A stretch of DNA of 64,000 nt, taken from contig CAJNDS010002450.1 in NCBI GenBank assembly GCA_905221605.1, positions 93,324 to 157,323 of the forward strand, in the 5' to 3' direction. Below, one piece after another: positions 19,744 through 29,399 of the stretch. The number at the start of each line of letters is the position of its first letter. Position 1 is the stretch's first letter. The position numbers and the translations under genes were made by a program. The notes under the pieces were generated by a model that saw only the letters and a program-made list of their open reading frames with translations, made no database searches and was not told the DNA's origin. This DNA comes from Symbiodinium natans (lineage: Eukaryota > Sar > Dinophyceae > Suessiales > Symbiodiniaceae).

Positions 19744-21772
19744 AAGTATCGGGCATGTCTAGTGGCCTGTAGTTGTCCGCGTACGCACCCTTGTCTGCCT
19801 TGGGAATGAAGACTAAGGCCTGAAGCGGATGATCAGCTTGAGACAAGCACATCTCCCACATATGATCCCCAAGTAAGTTGGCAAAATAACTCGGATTTTG
19901 CCTATAGAAGGCATAGGGCACACCATCGGGACCCGGGGAAGAATCCTTGGTGGTAATAATGGCCTTGAAGATGATGCTTTCATCTGGTAAGTCAGCCGGC
20001 ACGAAGGGGGCCCTTTGCGCATATGGCTGTAGGAGTTTGTCCCACTGGTTATCGTATTGACAAGGGAAGTGGTGCCAAAAGGCTCTAGTTGCCCTTAGTG
20101 CAGCATCAAACTGACTCATAGATGTGATCAGCTGGCCATTTTCGCTTCTGACCTGTTGCGAATCGATGATTCGAGGGCAGATTTTCCTGAAGGCCTGCCA
20201 CTTAATTTTAGACTTATCAACCTGCAAATCTCTTTGAGCAACCAGGGAACGAAGACTTGGTGAGGGGGCAGTTTTCAGCTCTGCACCAAGGTGTAGCCGA
20301 TTAAGCGCTTCTTGAAGCCAATGTCTCGGGAGCTCGGCTGAACCATTACCTGACGGCGTGAAAGGGGGTATGGTGATATGCCTGGCTAAAGATGTGACGG
20401 TGCTTGCGTTGACACCGACAGTCGCACCAGTGCTCCTGTTCAAAAGGCGTACCAACTTCCTAATTAATGCAGCAATTGAGTTTCCAGCTTGGGCACGTAG
20501 GTTTGCATGCCACAAGAAACATGTGGCTTTTTGTGCAACGAGCGCGTCAGAAGGGCAGAGTTTTTGACCTTTGTTCTGCTCTTCAATCAAGCGGGCTTTA
20601 GTGCAATTAATTAGTTTACGAAGAAGAAGGTGCGAAGGGCTAGTCTCCGCAGCCTCGATGCCAGGCAAGTCAGTAGTCGCAGGTGGAACAGAAAAAGCCG
20701 CAGCAGGAACTGTCCGAACAGGTATCGCCGGGACATCTTTGTCAAGCTTATGCTTCGGCCGAAACCGAATCTTTACCAAGTGATGTCCTCCAGTTACTTT
20801 TTTGTGCTTCCAAGAGACAGAACAGATCTTGGCGGACAAGTACAGCGAACTGGAAATAAGGTAATGGTCAAGGTGACTGCAGGTAGAGCCTTGCTCGAAA
20901 GTTGGCCTGTCAGACTTGCATTCAATCATGTCGCCTTGAGCAAGGAGATGTGCATACTCACCCTCCTTCTGCTGATGCACAGCATTGAAGTCCCCCCCAA
21001 GGACAACCACATGAGTTGCATCCTTGACAAAAGCACTAAGTGCAGGGAAAAGCTTCCCCCATTGATCAGGGTGCCAATAAACCGACAGGAGCCAGTAGCA
21101 GACAGACCGAAATCTGACCAGCACGGCAAGGGCAAAACCAGGCACAAGGTCAACAGTTTCTACGACGTTATAGTCCTGTGGCAAACAGACAGCAACTCCT
21201 CCAGAGTGTCCAGATTCCTTCCAAATAGCGAGAGAGGCAATCGTATTTATTCTGGCTGTTGCCTGTCTGAATCGGTGTAAACAGGCAGCATTCCATTTGG
21301 TTTCCTGCAAAAGCACGGGCGTTTGGTGAGCCAACGCACCAATGGTACGAAGCTTGGCAAGGCCAATAGTGTCGAAGGTACACAGCGAGGTAACGTTCCA
21401 ACTAACGACAGCCTGCAGCTTGCACGGCTCCTTTGGGATCGTGTCGAAGTAAGGAACAAGCCTGTCAGCTATGAGATTCAGTGCAAGTTCAAGCTCTTCT
21501 GTCGGGAGCTGAAGATTGATAGCAGCGATTAGGTTAAAAGGTCGGCTGTCATTGGCCATGAGAGCAAGCTTCAGCTCACGTGTTGTGGGATAGGTGAGTG
21601 GCAGGTTGTAGGCAAGGAGAATGCTGTTGAGGGATCTGACACGTGCGCGATGTCTACGACAAGCAACATAGGCATTGAGGTGATCAAGGAAGGTCGTAGA
21701 CCTTGCCTTGATCACCACGTCACGAATCGTCGTCATCGGGGCAAAGGGTCCAAATGGACCCCATAGAAGCAA
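19550..21772 (-). CDS. LINE ORF2, N-terminal part: EEP endonuclease and RT fingers
   Basis: About 740 codons. The endonuclease motifs appear in order: SWNVTSL (N126), LLQETKWN (E157), SGGVAVCLP, VVVLGGDFNAV (D261/N263), SHLDHYLIS (D302) and GGHHLVKIRF (H330/H331), a complete apurinic-type endonuclease that would nick the target for primed reverse transcription. The RT begins with SSPGPDGVPYAFYR and FIPKADKGAYADNYRPLDM (motifs 1-2) and breaks off at MLSDF, inside motif A. The nominal first codon is TTG, and the real start may be an ATG 12 codons further on (MTTIRDVV) or upstream via the linking frame. It overlaps the next frame by about 190 nt. Confidence 0.85.
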   Translation of the reverse strand: MLLWGPFGPFAPMTTIRDVVIKARSTTFLDHLNAYVACRRHRARVRSLNSILLAYNLPLTYPTTRELKLALMANDSRPFNLIAAINLQLPTEELELALNLIADRLVPYFDTIPKEPCKLQAVVSWNVTSLCTFDTIGLAKLRTIGALAHQTPVLLQETKWNAACLHRFRQATARINTIASLAIWKESGHSGGVAVCLPQDYNVVETVDLVPGFALAVLVRFRSVCYWLLSVYWHPDQWGKLFPALSAFVKDATHVVVLGGDFNAVHQQKEGEYAHLLAQGDMIECKSDRPTFEQGSTCSHLDHYLISSSLYLSAKICSVSWKHKKVTGGHHLVKIRFRPKHKLDKDVPAIPVRTVPAAAFSVPPATTDLPGIEAAETSPSHLLLRKLINCTKARLIEEQNKGQKLCPSDALVAQKATCFLWHANLRAQAGNSIAALIRKLVRLLNRSTGATVGVNASTVTSLARHITIPPFTPSGNGSAELPRHWLQEALNRLHLGAELKTAPSPSLRSLVAQRDLQVDKSKIKWQAFRKICPRIIDSQQVRSENGQLITSMSQFDAALRATRAFWHHFPCQYDNQWDKLLQPYAQRAPFVPADLPDESIIFKAIITTKDSSPGPDGVPYAFYRQNPSYFANLLGDHMWEMCLSQADHPLQALVFIPKADKGAYADNYRPLDMPDTCDRIIDSAIYAVLAESFKDSLHPAQALLNHFKEPQANYAQMQHYLELKDAQYTVMLSDFLCQGL

Positions 21773-22200
21773 TGGTAGACAGCAGGTTGCCGATCGTAGA
21801 CATAAATGCGCAGTGCCTTTTCTTGGGTGGGAATTGTGGAGGGGATGTTGTTGTGGGTGACAGTCTGTTGATGCACCGTACCTTGCTTATATGTGGTGTA
21901 ATGTGCGCCTCGTGCATCAATACCAATATACACAGCCTGTCGACACGGTAGAGCAAGCTTAGCAAAGCAAGAGAAGTCGCGCAAGACCTCGCTAAGCCAG
22001 GCTTCGTTCGAGTTGCAATCTGAAGCAAAGGCTTTACTGGTATAATTCTCAGCAAAGTATGGGGTTAAGAAGAGCGCAAAGAGTTCCCTTTGCCCAAGGT
22101 AAGGGGAACAGAGGATAGTATGGCCGTGCAAATGCAAGGCAGCTTCGTTACCCTCAAATATCAGACAAGGCGTAGGTAGCTGGCTGTTCTCTTCGATTAC
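21733..22200 (-). CDS. Linking ORF between the DNMT ORF and the endonuclease ORF
   Basis: An open frame of about 150 codons starts where the DNMT ORF stops (taa at 22197-22199; this frame is read through gta atc gaa) and ends after HLDPLPR at 21733. Its composition is protein-like (HLHGHTILCSPYLGQRELFA, RQAVYIGIDARGAHY). It overlaps the endonuclease frame by about 40 nt. It may be the end of the DNMT polyprotein or the start of ORF2, displaced by indels. The string IDARGAHYTTY recalls IDMKGAHYTLL in the C-terminal domain of ORF2, hinting at an internal domain duplication. Confidence 0.5.
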   Translation of the reverse strand, partial: VIEENSQLPTPCLIFEGNEAALHLHGHTILCSPYLGQRELFALFLTPYFAENYTSKAFASDCNSNEAWLSEVLRDFSCFAKLALPCRQAVYIGIDARGAHYTTYKQGTVHQQTVTHNNIPSTIPTQEKALRIYVYDRQPAVYHCFYGVHLDPLPR

Positions 22201-25200
22201 TTTGTGAAGGAGGTGCCAGGGCTGGCTCCTCTTCGTTCAATGTCAACGACCTCAATGATCGATGCTTGGGTAAGCGCATGCACAGTATCACGAGCCTGGG
22301 AAGCATTGAGCATTGCTAAGGCACATTGATCATCTTGTTCGACATATAGGAAGAAGTCGACTGGCGGAGACTTCTTGCGGGCGTTGGCATCTTTCAAGTG
22401 CTGCACATAGAGAGTATTTTGCTGTCCCTTTACAAGGAGGAATTGAGGGATGAACTCGTCTCTATACGCGACAAACTCAAGATGCAACGCTTTGAGAAAG
22501 CTGATCAGGCACCACCCTTGTGCAGGGAAGTCAAGAAAATGTAAGGCAAACTTGGCACCGAGATTCGCAACAGTCTCTCTGCACAAATTGGCCATGACAT
22601 TGCGTCTCGATCCACACAAAAGTTGTAATTGAGGGTCGACAATTTGCAAGACACGCTGGATGGCCGATGGGATCCCTTTTTCTTGCAATAAGTCTTGCGT
22701 TTGATGGAATCGAGTTTCCGTCACAAAGGAAATTCCTCTAGGAATGCCGGACGCGCTCTCTCTAATGCCTTGGAATTTACCTTGGCCGGGGGTATACTCC
22801 AGAACAACAGGTTTATTGACAATTAAACCTTGTTTGAGCCAGCCAACAGCATTAAGTTCATCGCATGAAAAAGGCGCATGAAACTTATGCGAAAACTTGT
22901 CTTGTAGCTTAACAGCTGTAGTAGCAGCAAGAACTTGTTGGCCATAGCTAGGCCAGTATTGGAGAAACTGTGAGAGGGGAAGCGGCTTCCAATGACTGTC
23001 GGGGTTTTCATTCAGTAACTCTCGAAGGGATGCGTGTTTGATCGCAGCTTTGAGAGCAGCAGGGTAGAAGCAGTTCCCAGCAATGGAAGCAATACACATA
23101 TCATTAATGTGTTCTTCCACATCTGCAAGCCAGATATCGAGCTCAGCATCTCTCAACATTTCCTTGTAGTGAGCAACCCTGAAGGGAGGAATGCCACTAT
23201 CACCGATAAGGAAAGCATTTTCTGCACGGAGAAGTTCGTAATTAGCTTCAGCAAAGCGATCCATTGCTGCAAGGCTTGGGACGTCCGCTTGAAGAGAAAG
23301 CTTCTGAACATCTGTTACAAAGCGCAGGCCAATGGGTCCATCAGGAACAAATTTTTCCCATTGTAGATTTGGAACCCCATTGGAGGTATTAGCCGCTTGT
23401 GAGAATTGCCTCTGGAAGGCTTCAGCTCCGCCGAAGCTGGGTACATGGTAAAGAAGGGCAGAGGGGTGGTAAAAGTATGCAGCCAATCGAAGCCCCCTCT
23501 CGCGATCAAAGCGTTTGGGACGAAGCCAAGGCTTGAGCTTTTCGCCAGGGGGTTTTATTCCGCACATGTGTTCCGCAACAGGACGCCATCCTTGGAACCA
23601 CGGAGTGGGGCGATTGCTGAAGGTGCCAATTTGCCCATATCTAGTAAAGAATTTTCTTTTCCTTTCAACATGGCCGAATGTAGCTCCAGCAATATGATGG
23701 CAGCAACAATCACGTATTCCGAAGATCTGCTGAATGAAGCCCTGGTGGATGGGCTTCATAGACCCAGCATTTTCAAGGAAGATGTGCACGCACTGAAGGA
23801 TACTGGGTTCAATGCTTTGGAATGCAAGCAAAATCGCGTATAAGACAAGCATGTGTTGCGAGCGGTCTCCCAGAAGTCCTAATCCACCTGAGCTGGACCC
23901 TGCAACCGTGAGATCTTGGCAGGGGGAACCGGCGGGAATGATGATGGCTGTTTTTTGTGGATGAATCCTTCCCAGGAAGGACAAACATTCACGCAGCAAT
24001 CGGTAATCCTCTTTAAGTAGAGTCCAAACGTCATCAATTGCGATCGATGGCACACGGTGCGAGTCAAGAGCCCATCTTTGGCTTTTGTCATAGTCATACT
24101 TATGGCATATGAGGGCACGAAGGACGCTGTCACTTTCTGCACTCACAGCCGCAACAGGTTGTTGCTTGAGGCATTCAACGGTGACAGCACGTGATATTCC
24201 GCATCCATCAAAAAGCGATAAGATGATGTAACGTTCAACACCAAGTGCGACCTGTATGCAGTCTTCCGACGAGACAGCATTAATTTGATTGTTCCTGCTT
24301 CCAATTTTACCATCTTTTCTCTTGGAGACAGGCTTGGCATTGTTAAGCTTATCGAGGCTTTTCTTGACTCTACGCATCTGAGAATCAGAGCTCAAGTCGG
24401 GCTTGGCTTTAAGGGGCTGGCTGCCCCTATCAGAGCCATTCTTCTCAGAGTTCAGCGCAGTTTGAACTTCATGTTGTTGCGGTCTCTGTTCCTCATCGGA
24501 ATCAGTAGCAATGGAGTGCACTTCAGGAAGAGATGCACTATCAAGTTGTGTCGCCAGAGCAGTACTAGGGTCGGGTTGGAGACTAACACTGGCTTGGTGT
24601 TCTGACTCCTCATCGAGTTTGCCCTTTTGGGCGAGAGTAAATTCAGTACCGCTTTTACATTCCTCGGCTTGTGGCAGAAGATGGGCACAGGACGGATCAG
24701 GCAAGCCAAAATCATCCTCTGAGGTGATGGTCATATAGGTTGCAGAAGGGACAGGGCTGTCCCAGCTTGCAACCTTCGTTATCTTAGCTTGCTCAATAGT
24801 GAGTGTCTCACTACTGATATGCTGTTCTGCGTTTTCACTGGGATCAGCATGATGCCGGATAATCTCATTAAAAGAGTTAATGAGAGCAGTGGCGGGGTAA
24901 AGCTGATTGGCACAAACACTTCTGATGAAGATGGCTTCAATGTAGTGCTCAGCCTTAATCAATTGTGCCCACAAATTTTCTTTACGGACTCCGTAGATTG
25001 AGTCATAAAGAAGAATTGAGTCTCCTGCTTGTTCTTTGGCATGGTGTAGCACTAGGTAGTGCTTAGCACTAGGATCATGCAGAACGAGTGCAACGACAAT
25101 ATATGCCTGTTGCATGACTGATACCGTACTGCCAAGAAAGCTTTGGATATCCGCCTCGCTTTTGCAGACTTGCGCAAAAGAGCTTTTCTGAGTCTTCTGT

Positions 25201-28025
25201 GTGAGAAGGCAGAAGAAAGACGGGAGTCTTTGAATGGCAAGTTTGCACGTGTCATTGCGAGGGCTCAAGTTTTGCTGCATGCACGCAATCGCAAGGTCAG
25301 CAAGTTGACCTAGATCAGCGAGGATACTGATCTGATCAGAGGAGTCCTGTTCAGAATGCAACGGCAGAGCAAGAATGGGCTGTGGCTGCTGGCACATGGA
25401 GCACTTGCAGTGGATCTGCGCAAGCATGGTGTATTGCTCCTTGGCCGGAATAGCCCAAATGGCCTTACTATACACCTCAGTAAAGCTTTGAAGCTCCAAC
25501 GGTGTAGCACTTGCCAATTGAAGATAGGTCAGACCAAGTATGTGTGCAAGCTTGGCTCGAGCAGCCTCACGTATATTATATCCAACCGCAGCAAGGACAA
25601 GAGCTGCTTGTTTAGGAAAGGGGGCGTAATGCTGGCATTGCTCTTTGTTCCATTGAGCACACGAGATGACCCGATAGGCAGCAGCAACAGGGCAATAAAG
25701 GCCAGCAATGCGCCTTTGCACTTCTTCTTGAACGTTGGCCGGGACTTCCGCCTGGAACCTTAGGACAGTATTACGTCTTCTAGCAATCTCAACCTTTTCC
25801 TTGCTACTCTCAATATTTCTTTTGCCAGTCCCACCTTCTTGACTCAACTGTGCTGAGGCAGGATTTTCCGGTAACATATTGGCATCATCACCTTCAACAG
25901 CAGGAGGCTTTCCATGGAGCAAAGTCGGGCACTGGGCAGTATCCGATTGCTCCATGGCAACCTTGCTTGACTTCCCATCCTGATGATTGGCACATCTGGC
26001 TTTGTTCGGCTTATTGGCTGCAGTAGCCTTAAGTCTATCATCAGTGTGGATGTTAAAAGCATAGATGACGCTAGTATTAATCCCTATCAACTTGATGATA
26101 TCACATGAGTGACATCGTGGCAGGAATAGAAGCGCGCCCTGATGTAGGGAGACGAGAACATTGTTACTCGCAGAAGATCCCGGATGACAAGCGAGATGTT
26201 GGCTGTTCTTGAGAACTAGCGGGATCTCTAGTTCAGTCTTACCAGTAATGCGGACAAGCAGGTACTGGATAGATCCCAGTTCAGCAGTAAAGTCTTCATC
26301 CTCTTGGGAAGCCTTAGGAAGGTTTTCTGGCAATCTCCAACCTTGAAAGGCTTCATTTTGGCTGAGAAATGTCTGGACACTCTGCAGCTTCACTAGTTCG
26401 GGAACATCCTCACATTTACCAGTCATAACAACGTAGGGCGCCTGTCTGTCAATGATCAGGAAATGTGTTTCAAGGTCATCCTTGTGCCAAATTGTACTAG
26501 CAATTCGTTGTTTGGACAAGGGGTGATACTCATCCCTTGCTCTGACATGGATCAATCTTCCTTGCCCAATCTTATCGCTCCCAGAGTGGCAATTCAAAAA
26601 ATGTTCTCTAGGGTTCTCGGAAATGTGATTAATGGGCTTGTTGCTCCATCTTGGGGCATCAACAACCTCTTGCAGCAATTGCACTTCAGTTCTTCCACAA
26701 GGAAGGTCGAAATATTGACATTGGGTGAGCGCATCGGCAGCGGCGACAGTAGCAGTTACATGGACAGCAGGTATGACAACATCAGTGCCAGCTAATACAT
26801 GTACGATTCCTCTGTATTGCACCGGAATTTTGATGTACTCAAGATCCTGAATAATGTCTTGCATGTCTCCGGTGCAATTGTGAAAGGTGATCTGCAGAGA
26901 AACCTCTGTAGAGTTGAAAGGTTGAGTCACCTTCCAAGCAAAGATTTCCTGTGAGTTCTTCACATTGCAAATGTGAAATCTTGCGGCATGCAACGCGAGG
27001 CTGTCAGGGATGGTAAGCTGCTTTTGCCGAAGACCCAAGATAGCCTTCTGCAGCTGATAGGGGTCCGCAAAGATCCTCAGATACTTCCCAGGAGCAGTGT
27101 GGAACGCATTCATAAGCCTGTGCTGATTGAGAATGCAATGCACTTGAAAGGCTTCATCCTTAGTTCGGGCAGAGTTGATAGCATATGGGAGGTCAACGAA
27201 GTTGACACTATTGCCCGGCATCCCTTCAAGAGGCGCAAAGCGATACCAGACCTGGAGCTCAATTTGTGATTTGCCTTCAGTTTGTTTGAGCACCTTATCA
27301 TACATCTCTTCAACCTTCAGCATTAAAGCTTGAAGTTGACTTATGCTGATCTTAGGCGCTCTGAGGCAAACAACACATCGATTCTCCTGATCAGTTAACG
27401 CAACGATGGGCTGCTGTGGCTTCCTAATGTGAGCCAGTCCAAAGTCTCGACTGAGGTGTTTAACTTCCTCGTCAAATGTTCCAACAGTGCCAGCGATAAT
27501 GACTTCAGTGTTGCCGGCTTCTTGCTTCATGGAAGGCGTTATGGCAATGTAGTAGCAAGTGTGATGGACAGGGTAGCTGCTGGGAATGTAAGTGACCAAA
27601 TATACAAGTTCCCGCTTGCCCTGCACTTCAATGGCACCAATAACCGTCAGGCTGTGGATTTGACGAAGGAAGTCTTCATCATAACTCCTGAAGAGTACAC
27701 AGGGGATGTCTGATATGGAAAGTGAGCTGTGCAAATTACTCACGATCGTTATACTCGTCTGTTGTGTAAGACCCTTCCTTAGATTGTGAAGGAAACTCTT
27801 ACTAGGGTTGACGAGTAAGATAGATTGGAGCTCTGAGCCCTGCACTTGGCGCAATTCTTGCATAGTTTGTGTAGACACGATGCATCCATCTCTAAGATAC
27901 TCCAGCAAATGTGTTGATGGTGTTCTGGCAAAGAGAGCATCATACTCAGTGAGATGACCCAACATAAAGTCGGCAAGACACTGAAATGCGCTTCCATCGA
28001 TGTTGCTGATTCGATCTTGCGACAT
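22197..28025 (-). CDS. LINE ORF1 polyprotein with C5-cytosine DNA methyltransferase domain
   Basis: 1942 codons from ATG (28025) to TAA, no interruption. The DNMT domain covers about residues 1260-1490: SAM-binding motif I LSLFDGCGISRAV (D1273); motif II SAESDS; catalytic motif IV AGSPCQDLTVAG (nucleophile C1369); motif VI IFLENAGSM (E1418, N1419); motif VIII VERKRKFFTR (R1455, R1457). The layout (SLFDG, GSPC-x-DL, FLEN-x-x-M) looks more like the DNMT3 class than DNMT1. The enzyme would transfer methyl from S-adenosylmethionine to cytosine C5. The N-terminal ~1200 residues and the C-terminal ~450 are unassigned; a segment near 1000-1050 (KHYLVLHHA, ILLYDSIYG) faintly recalls cysteine-protease folds but is not convincing. 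Retrotransposon-borne DNMTs are known from Symbiodinium and charophyte algae. Confidence 0.87.
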   Translation of the reverse strand: MSQDRISNIDGSAFQCLADFMLGHLTEYDALFARTPSTHLLEYLRDGCIVSTQTMQELRQVQGSELQSILLVNPSKSFLHNLRKGLTQQTSITIVSNLHSSLSISDIPCVLFRSYDEDFLRQIHSLTVIGAIEVQGKRELVYLVTYIPSSYPVHHTCYYIAITPSMKQEAGNTEVIIAGTVGTFDEEVKHLSRDFGLAHIRKPQQPIVALTDQENRCVVCLRAPKISISQLQALMLKVEEMYDKVLKQTEGKSQIELQVWYRFAPLEGMPGNSVNFVDLPYAINSARTKDEAFQVHCILNQHRLMNAFHTAPGKYLRIFADPYQLQKAILGLRQKQLTIPDSLALHAARFHICNVKNSQEIFAWKVTQPFNSTEVSLQITFHNCTGDMQDIIQDLEYIKIPVQYRGIVHVLAGTDVVIPAVHVTATVAAADALTQCQYFDLPCGRTEVQLLQEVVDAPRWSNKPINHISENPREHFLNCHSGSDKIGQGRLIHVRARDEYHPLSKQRIASTIWHKDDLETHFLIIDRQAPYVVMTGKCEDVPELVKLQSVQTFLSQNEAFQGWRLPENLPKASQEDEDFTAELGSIQYLLVRITGKTELEIPLVLKNSQHLACHPGSSASNNVLVSLHQGALLFLPRCHSCDIIKLIGINTSVIYAFNIHTDDRLKATAANKPNKARCANHQDGKSSKVAMEQSDTAQCPTLLHGKPPAVEGDDANMLPENPASAQLSQEGGTGKRNIESSKEKVEIARRRNTVLRFQAEVPANVQEEVQRRIAGLYCPVAAAYRVISCAQWNKEQCQHYAPFPKQAALVLAAVGYNIREAARAKLAHILGLTYLQLASATPLELQSFTEVYSKAIWAIPAKEQYTMLAQIHCKCSMCQQPQPILALPLHSEQDSSDQISILADLGQLADLAIACMQQNLSPRNDTCKLAIQRLPSFFCLLTQKTQKSSFAQVCKSEADIQSFLGSTVSVMQQAYIVVALVLHDPSAKHYLVLHHAKEQAGDSILLYDSIYGVRKENLWAQLIKAEHYIEAIFIRSVCANQLYPATALINSFNEIIRHHADPSENAEQHISSETLTIEQAKITKVASWDSPVPSATYMTITSEDDFGLPDPSCAHLLPQAEECKSGTEFTLAQKGKLDEESEHQASVSLQPDPSTALATQLDSASLPEVHSIATDSDEEQRPQQHEVQTALNSEKNGSDRGSQPLKAKPDLSSDSQMRRVKKSLDKLNNAKPVSKRKDGKIGSRNNQINAVSSEDCIQVALGVERYIILSLFDGCGISRAVTVECLKQQPVAAVSAESDSVLRALICHKYDYDKSQRWALDSHRVPSIAIDDVWTLLKEDYRLLRECLSFLGRIHPQKTAIIIPAGSPCQDLTVAGSSSGGLGLLGDRSQHMLVLYAILLAFQSIEPSILQCVHIFLENAGSMKPIHQGFIQQIFGIRDCCCHHIAGATFGHVERKRKFFTRYGQIGTFSNRPTPWFQGWRPVAEHMCGIKPPGEKLKPWLRPKRFDRERGLRLAAYFYHPSALLYHVPSFGGAEAFQRQFSQAANTSNGVPNLQWEKFVPDGPIGLRFVTDVQKLSLQADVPSLAAMDRFAEANYELLRAENAFLIGDSGIPPFRVAHYKEMLRDAELDIWLADVEEHINDMCIASIAGNCFYPAALKAAIKHASLRELLNENPDSHWKPLPLSQFLQYWPSYGQQVLAATTAVKLQDKFSHKFHAPFSCDELNAVGWLKQGLIVNKPVVLEYTPGQGKFQGIRESASGIPRGISFVTETRFHQTQDLLQEKGIPSAIQRVLQIVDPQLQLLCGSRRNVMANLCRETVANLGAKFALHFLDFPAQGWCLISFLKALHLEFVAYRDEFIPQFLLVKGQQNTLYVQHLKDANARKKSPPVDFFLYVEQDDQCALAMLNASQARDTVHALTQASIIEVVDIERRGASPGTSFTK

Positions 28026-28137
28026 GGTGCAGATACCTTACGCCGAAGCTATCCGTACTGCACAATGCGCAAGACAAATTTGCCAAAAGGTGCAAATAAA
28101 GTAAAGAAGCTCCCACCCTTAAGAAGTTTGCAAGAAA

Positions 28138-28350
28138 GAGAACGTGCGTTCACACTCAGCAACTTAACAAGGAAGGAAACGGGCGTTCCCAACTTTAATA
28201 AAGAAAGGGAACACAACGTAAAAAGTAAGAGAAAGAGAACGGGCGTTCTCAATCTCAGCAAAGAGAAGCGTTAGAGAAAGAGAACGGGCGTTCTCAGTCT
28301 CACTAGTAAAGCAAGAAAGAGAAACAAAGAGAAAGAGAACGGGCGTTCTC
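28138..28350 (-). repeat. Hairpin-containing repeats in the leader of the DNMT element
   Basis: Five copies of an interrupted palindrome, best form GAGAACGGGCGTTCTC (6-bp arms, 4-nt loop), at 28138, 28175, 28235, 28280 and 28335; the last three are identical. Spacing is 37-60 bp, and the flanks (gaaagagaac and ctcagc/ctcac) repeat too. They lie 110-325 bp upstream of the DNMT ORF start, a position fitting a promoter or 5' UTR monomer array. Confidence 0.8.
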
Positions 28351-28359
28351 CGTCTCGAC

Positions 28360-28777
28360 TAGTTAGAGAAAGGTGGCAGGACAACTGAGGGCTCAGTTGA
28401 CGCAACTTTCGAGCGCTCAACCCACAAAGACTCAAGGGAGAGCCAATGCAGCTTGCAAAGTGTTTACAGTGCGAAATCCAAAGCCAAGCTTTGGATTCTT
28501 CTTGCAAGCGGGCGCTCACAAGGAACTGCGCAATGCTAAGAAGCCCCAGCTACAAAGCAAACACAGCACCAAGCACACCTACGCCTCCAGGCTGTCCCAG
28601 AGGGGGCCGCTACCTACGTGTAGGGTTCCAAGCAAAGCCAGACCTTTAGCTACGGACTCCCACCCCTTCTACGGCGTCCCTGGTGGCTTAACCACCTCGA
28701 GCAAAGCGGCCTTGAGCCAAAGGGGGTACGGATTGGCCGCTTGTGCCACAGACGCCTAGCGGCAACATTAGTGCCCA
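28360..28777. other. Spacer upstream of the DNMT element
   Basis: No gene recognised. The 5' boundary of the DNMT element probably lies at or just above 28380, but no target duplication could be identified. Confidence 0.4.
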
Positions 28778-29209
28778 TTGCCCATGTCCGCAAGGAAAGT
28801 TGGTCCCTCGCACAGGATTACGACGGTTCTCAAGAGCCGCTGGAACCGCCAAAAGCCAAGCCGAGAGGGCCAAGCGAACCACTCGCAATCCCAGCACCTC
28901 AGCCAATACGCCCCCAATGCAGGGCAAAACAACATCGGTCTGTGGGCTTATGTGGCGTGCACTCCAAGCAGGAGACCCTACATGAGCCTGCGCAACTCGA
29001 ATCTTACGACGCATTGCCAGCAGCTTCGTGCGTACAGAACCTATAAAGAGTTGCTAAATGGCTTACCGCACCAGCTACAGGATTCAAACGCGTTGATAAA
29101 AATTGCAGACACCCTTCTTCATCTGCCTGAGACTTTCCCGGCGTCTTATCCAAAGGTCTTCGACCCCATCATTGCGCAATGCCTTCGGTTGTTGGAAGAA
29201 ATCCGATAA
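28778..29209 (+). CDS. Hypothetical ORF, 143 codons
   Basis: Plus-strand ATG frame with protein-like composition near its end: KELLNGLPHQLQDSNALIKI and FDPIIAQCLRLLEEIR. It has no recognised domain and could be an exon or a chance frame. Confidence 0.3.
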   Translation: MPMSARKVGPSHRITTVLKSRWNRQKPSREGQANHSQSQHLSQYAPNAGQNNIGLWAYVACTPSRRPYMSLRNSNLTTHCQQLRAYRTYKELLNGLPHQLQDSNALIKIADTLLHLPETFPASYPKVFDPIIAQCLRLLEEIR

Positions 29210-29399
29210 TCCCTACTGGGCCTTCTGGCGAAGGTGCTGGCAACCGTTTGCGAGCATATAAGCCTTCTGAAGAAGTTTTAGGCAGCAGTTTAGGGTCTAC
29301 TCACTGCTGGCACAACATAAGGGCACCCCTCCAACATGAACAGGCTTTGTCCCACGGGCGCATACTGTCTCTGCAGGATTGTATTGTCTGAATCGGTCG

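Larger units (their letters stand above)
15229..28350 (-). mobile_element. Giant non-LTR retrotransposon encoding a DNA methyltransferase
   Basis: Minus-strand ORFs follow in LINE order: a 1942-codon ORF with a DNMT domain, a short linking frame, an endonuclease plus reverse-transcriptase ORF, and an RT-zinc-RNase H ORF. No LTRs flank it. The leader at 28138-28350 holds five hairpin-like repeats. Total length is about 13 kb, very large for a LINE. The 3' end is undefined: I see no poly(A) or tail repeat in sense orientation below 15229, and no target duplication. Frame changes between ORFs suggest an ageing copy, although the three largest ORFs have long uninterrupted frames. Confidence 0.88.

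Noticed and set aside
25000-25130. Ulp1-type cysteine protease in the DNMT ORF (KHYLVLHHA, ILLYDSIYG)
   Set aside because: His and Asp could be placed, but no credible catalytic Gln/Cys pair follows at the expected spacing.
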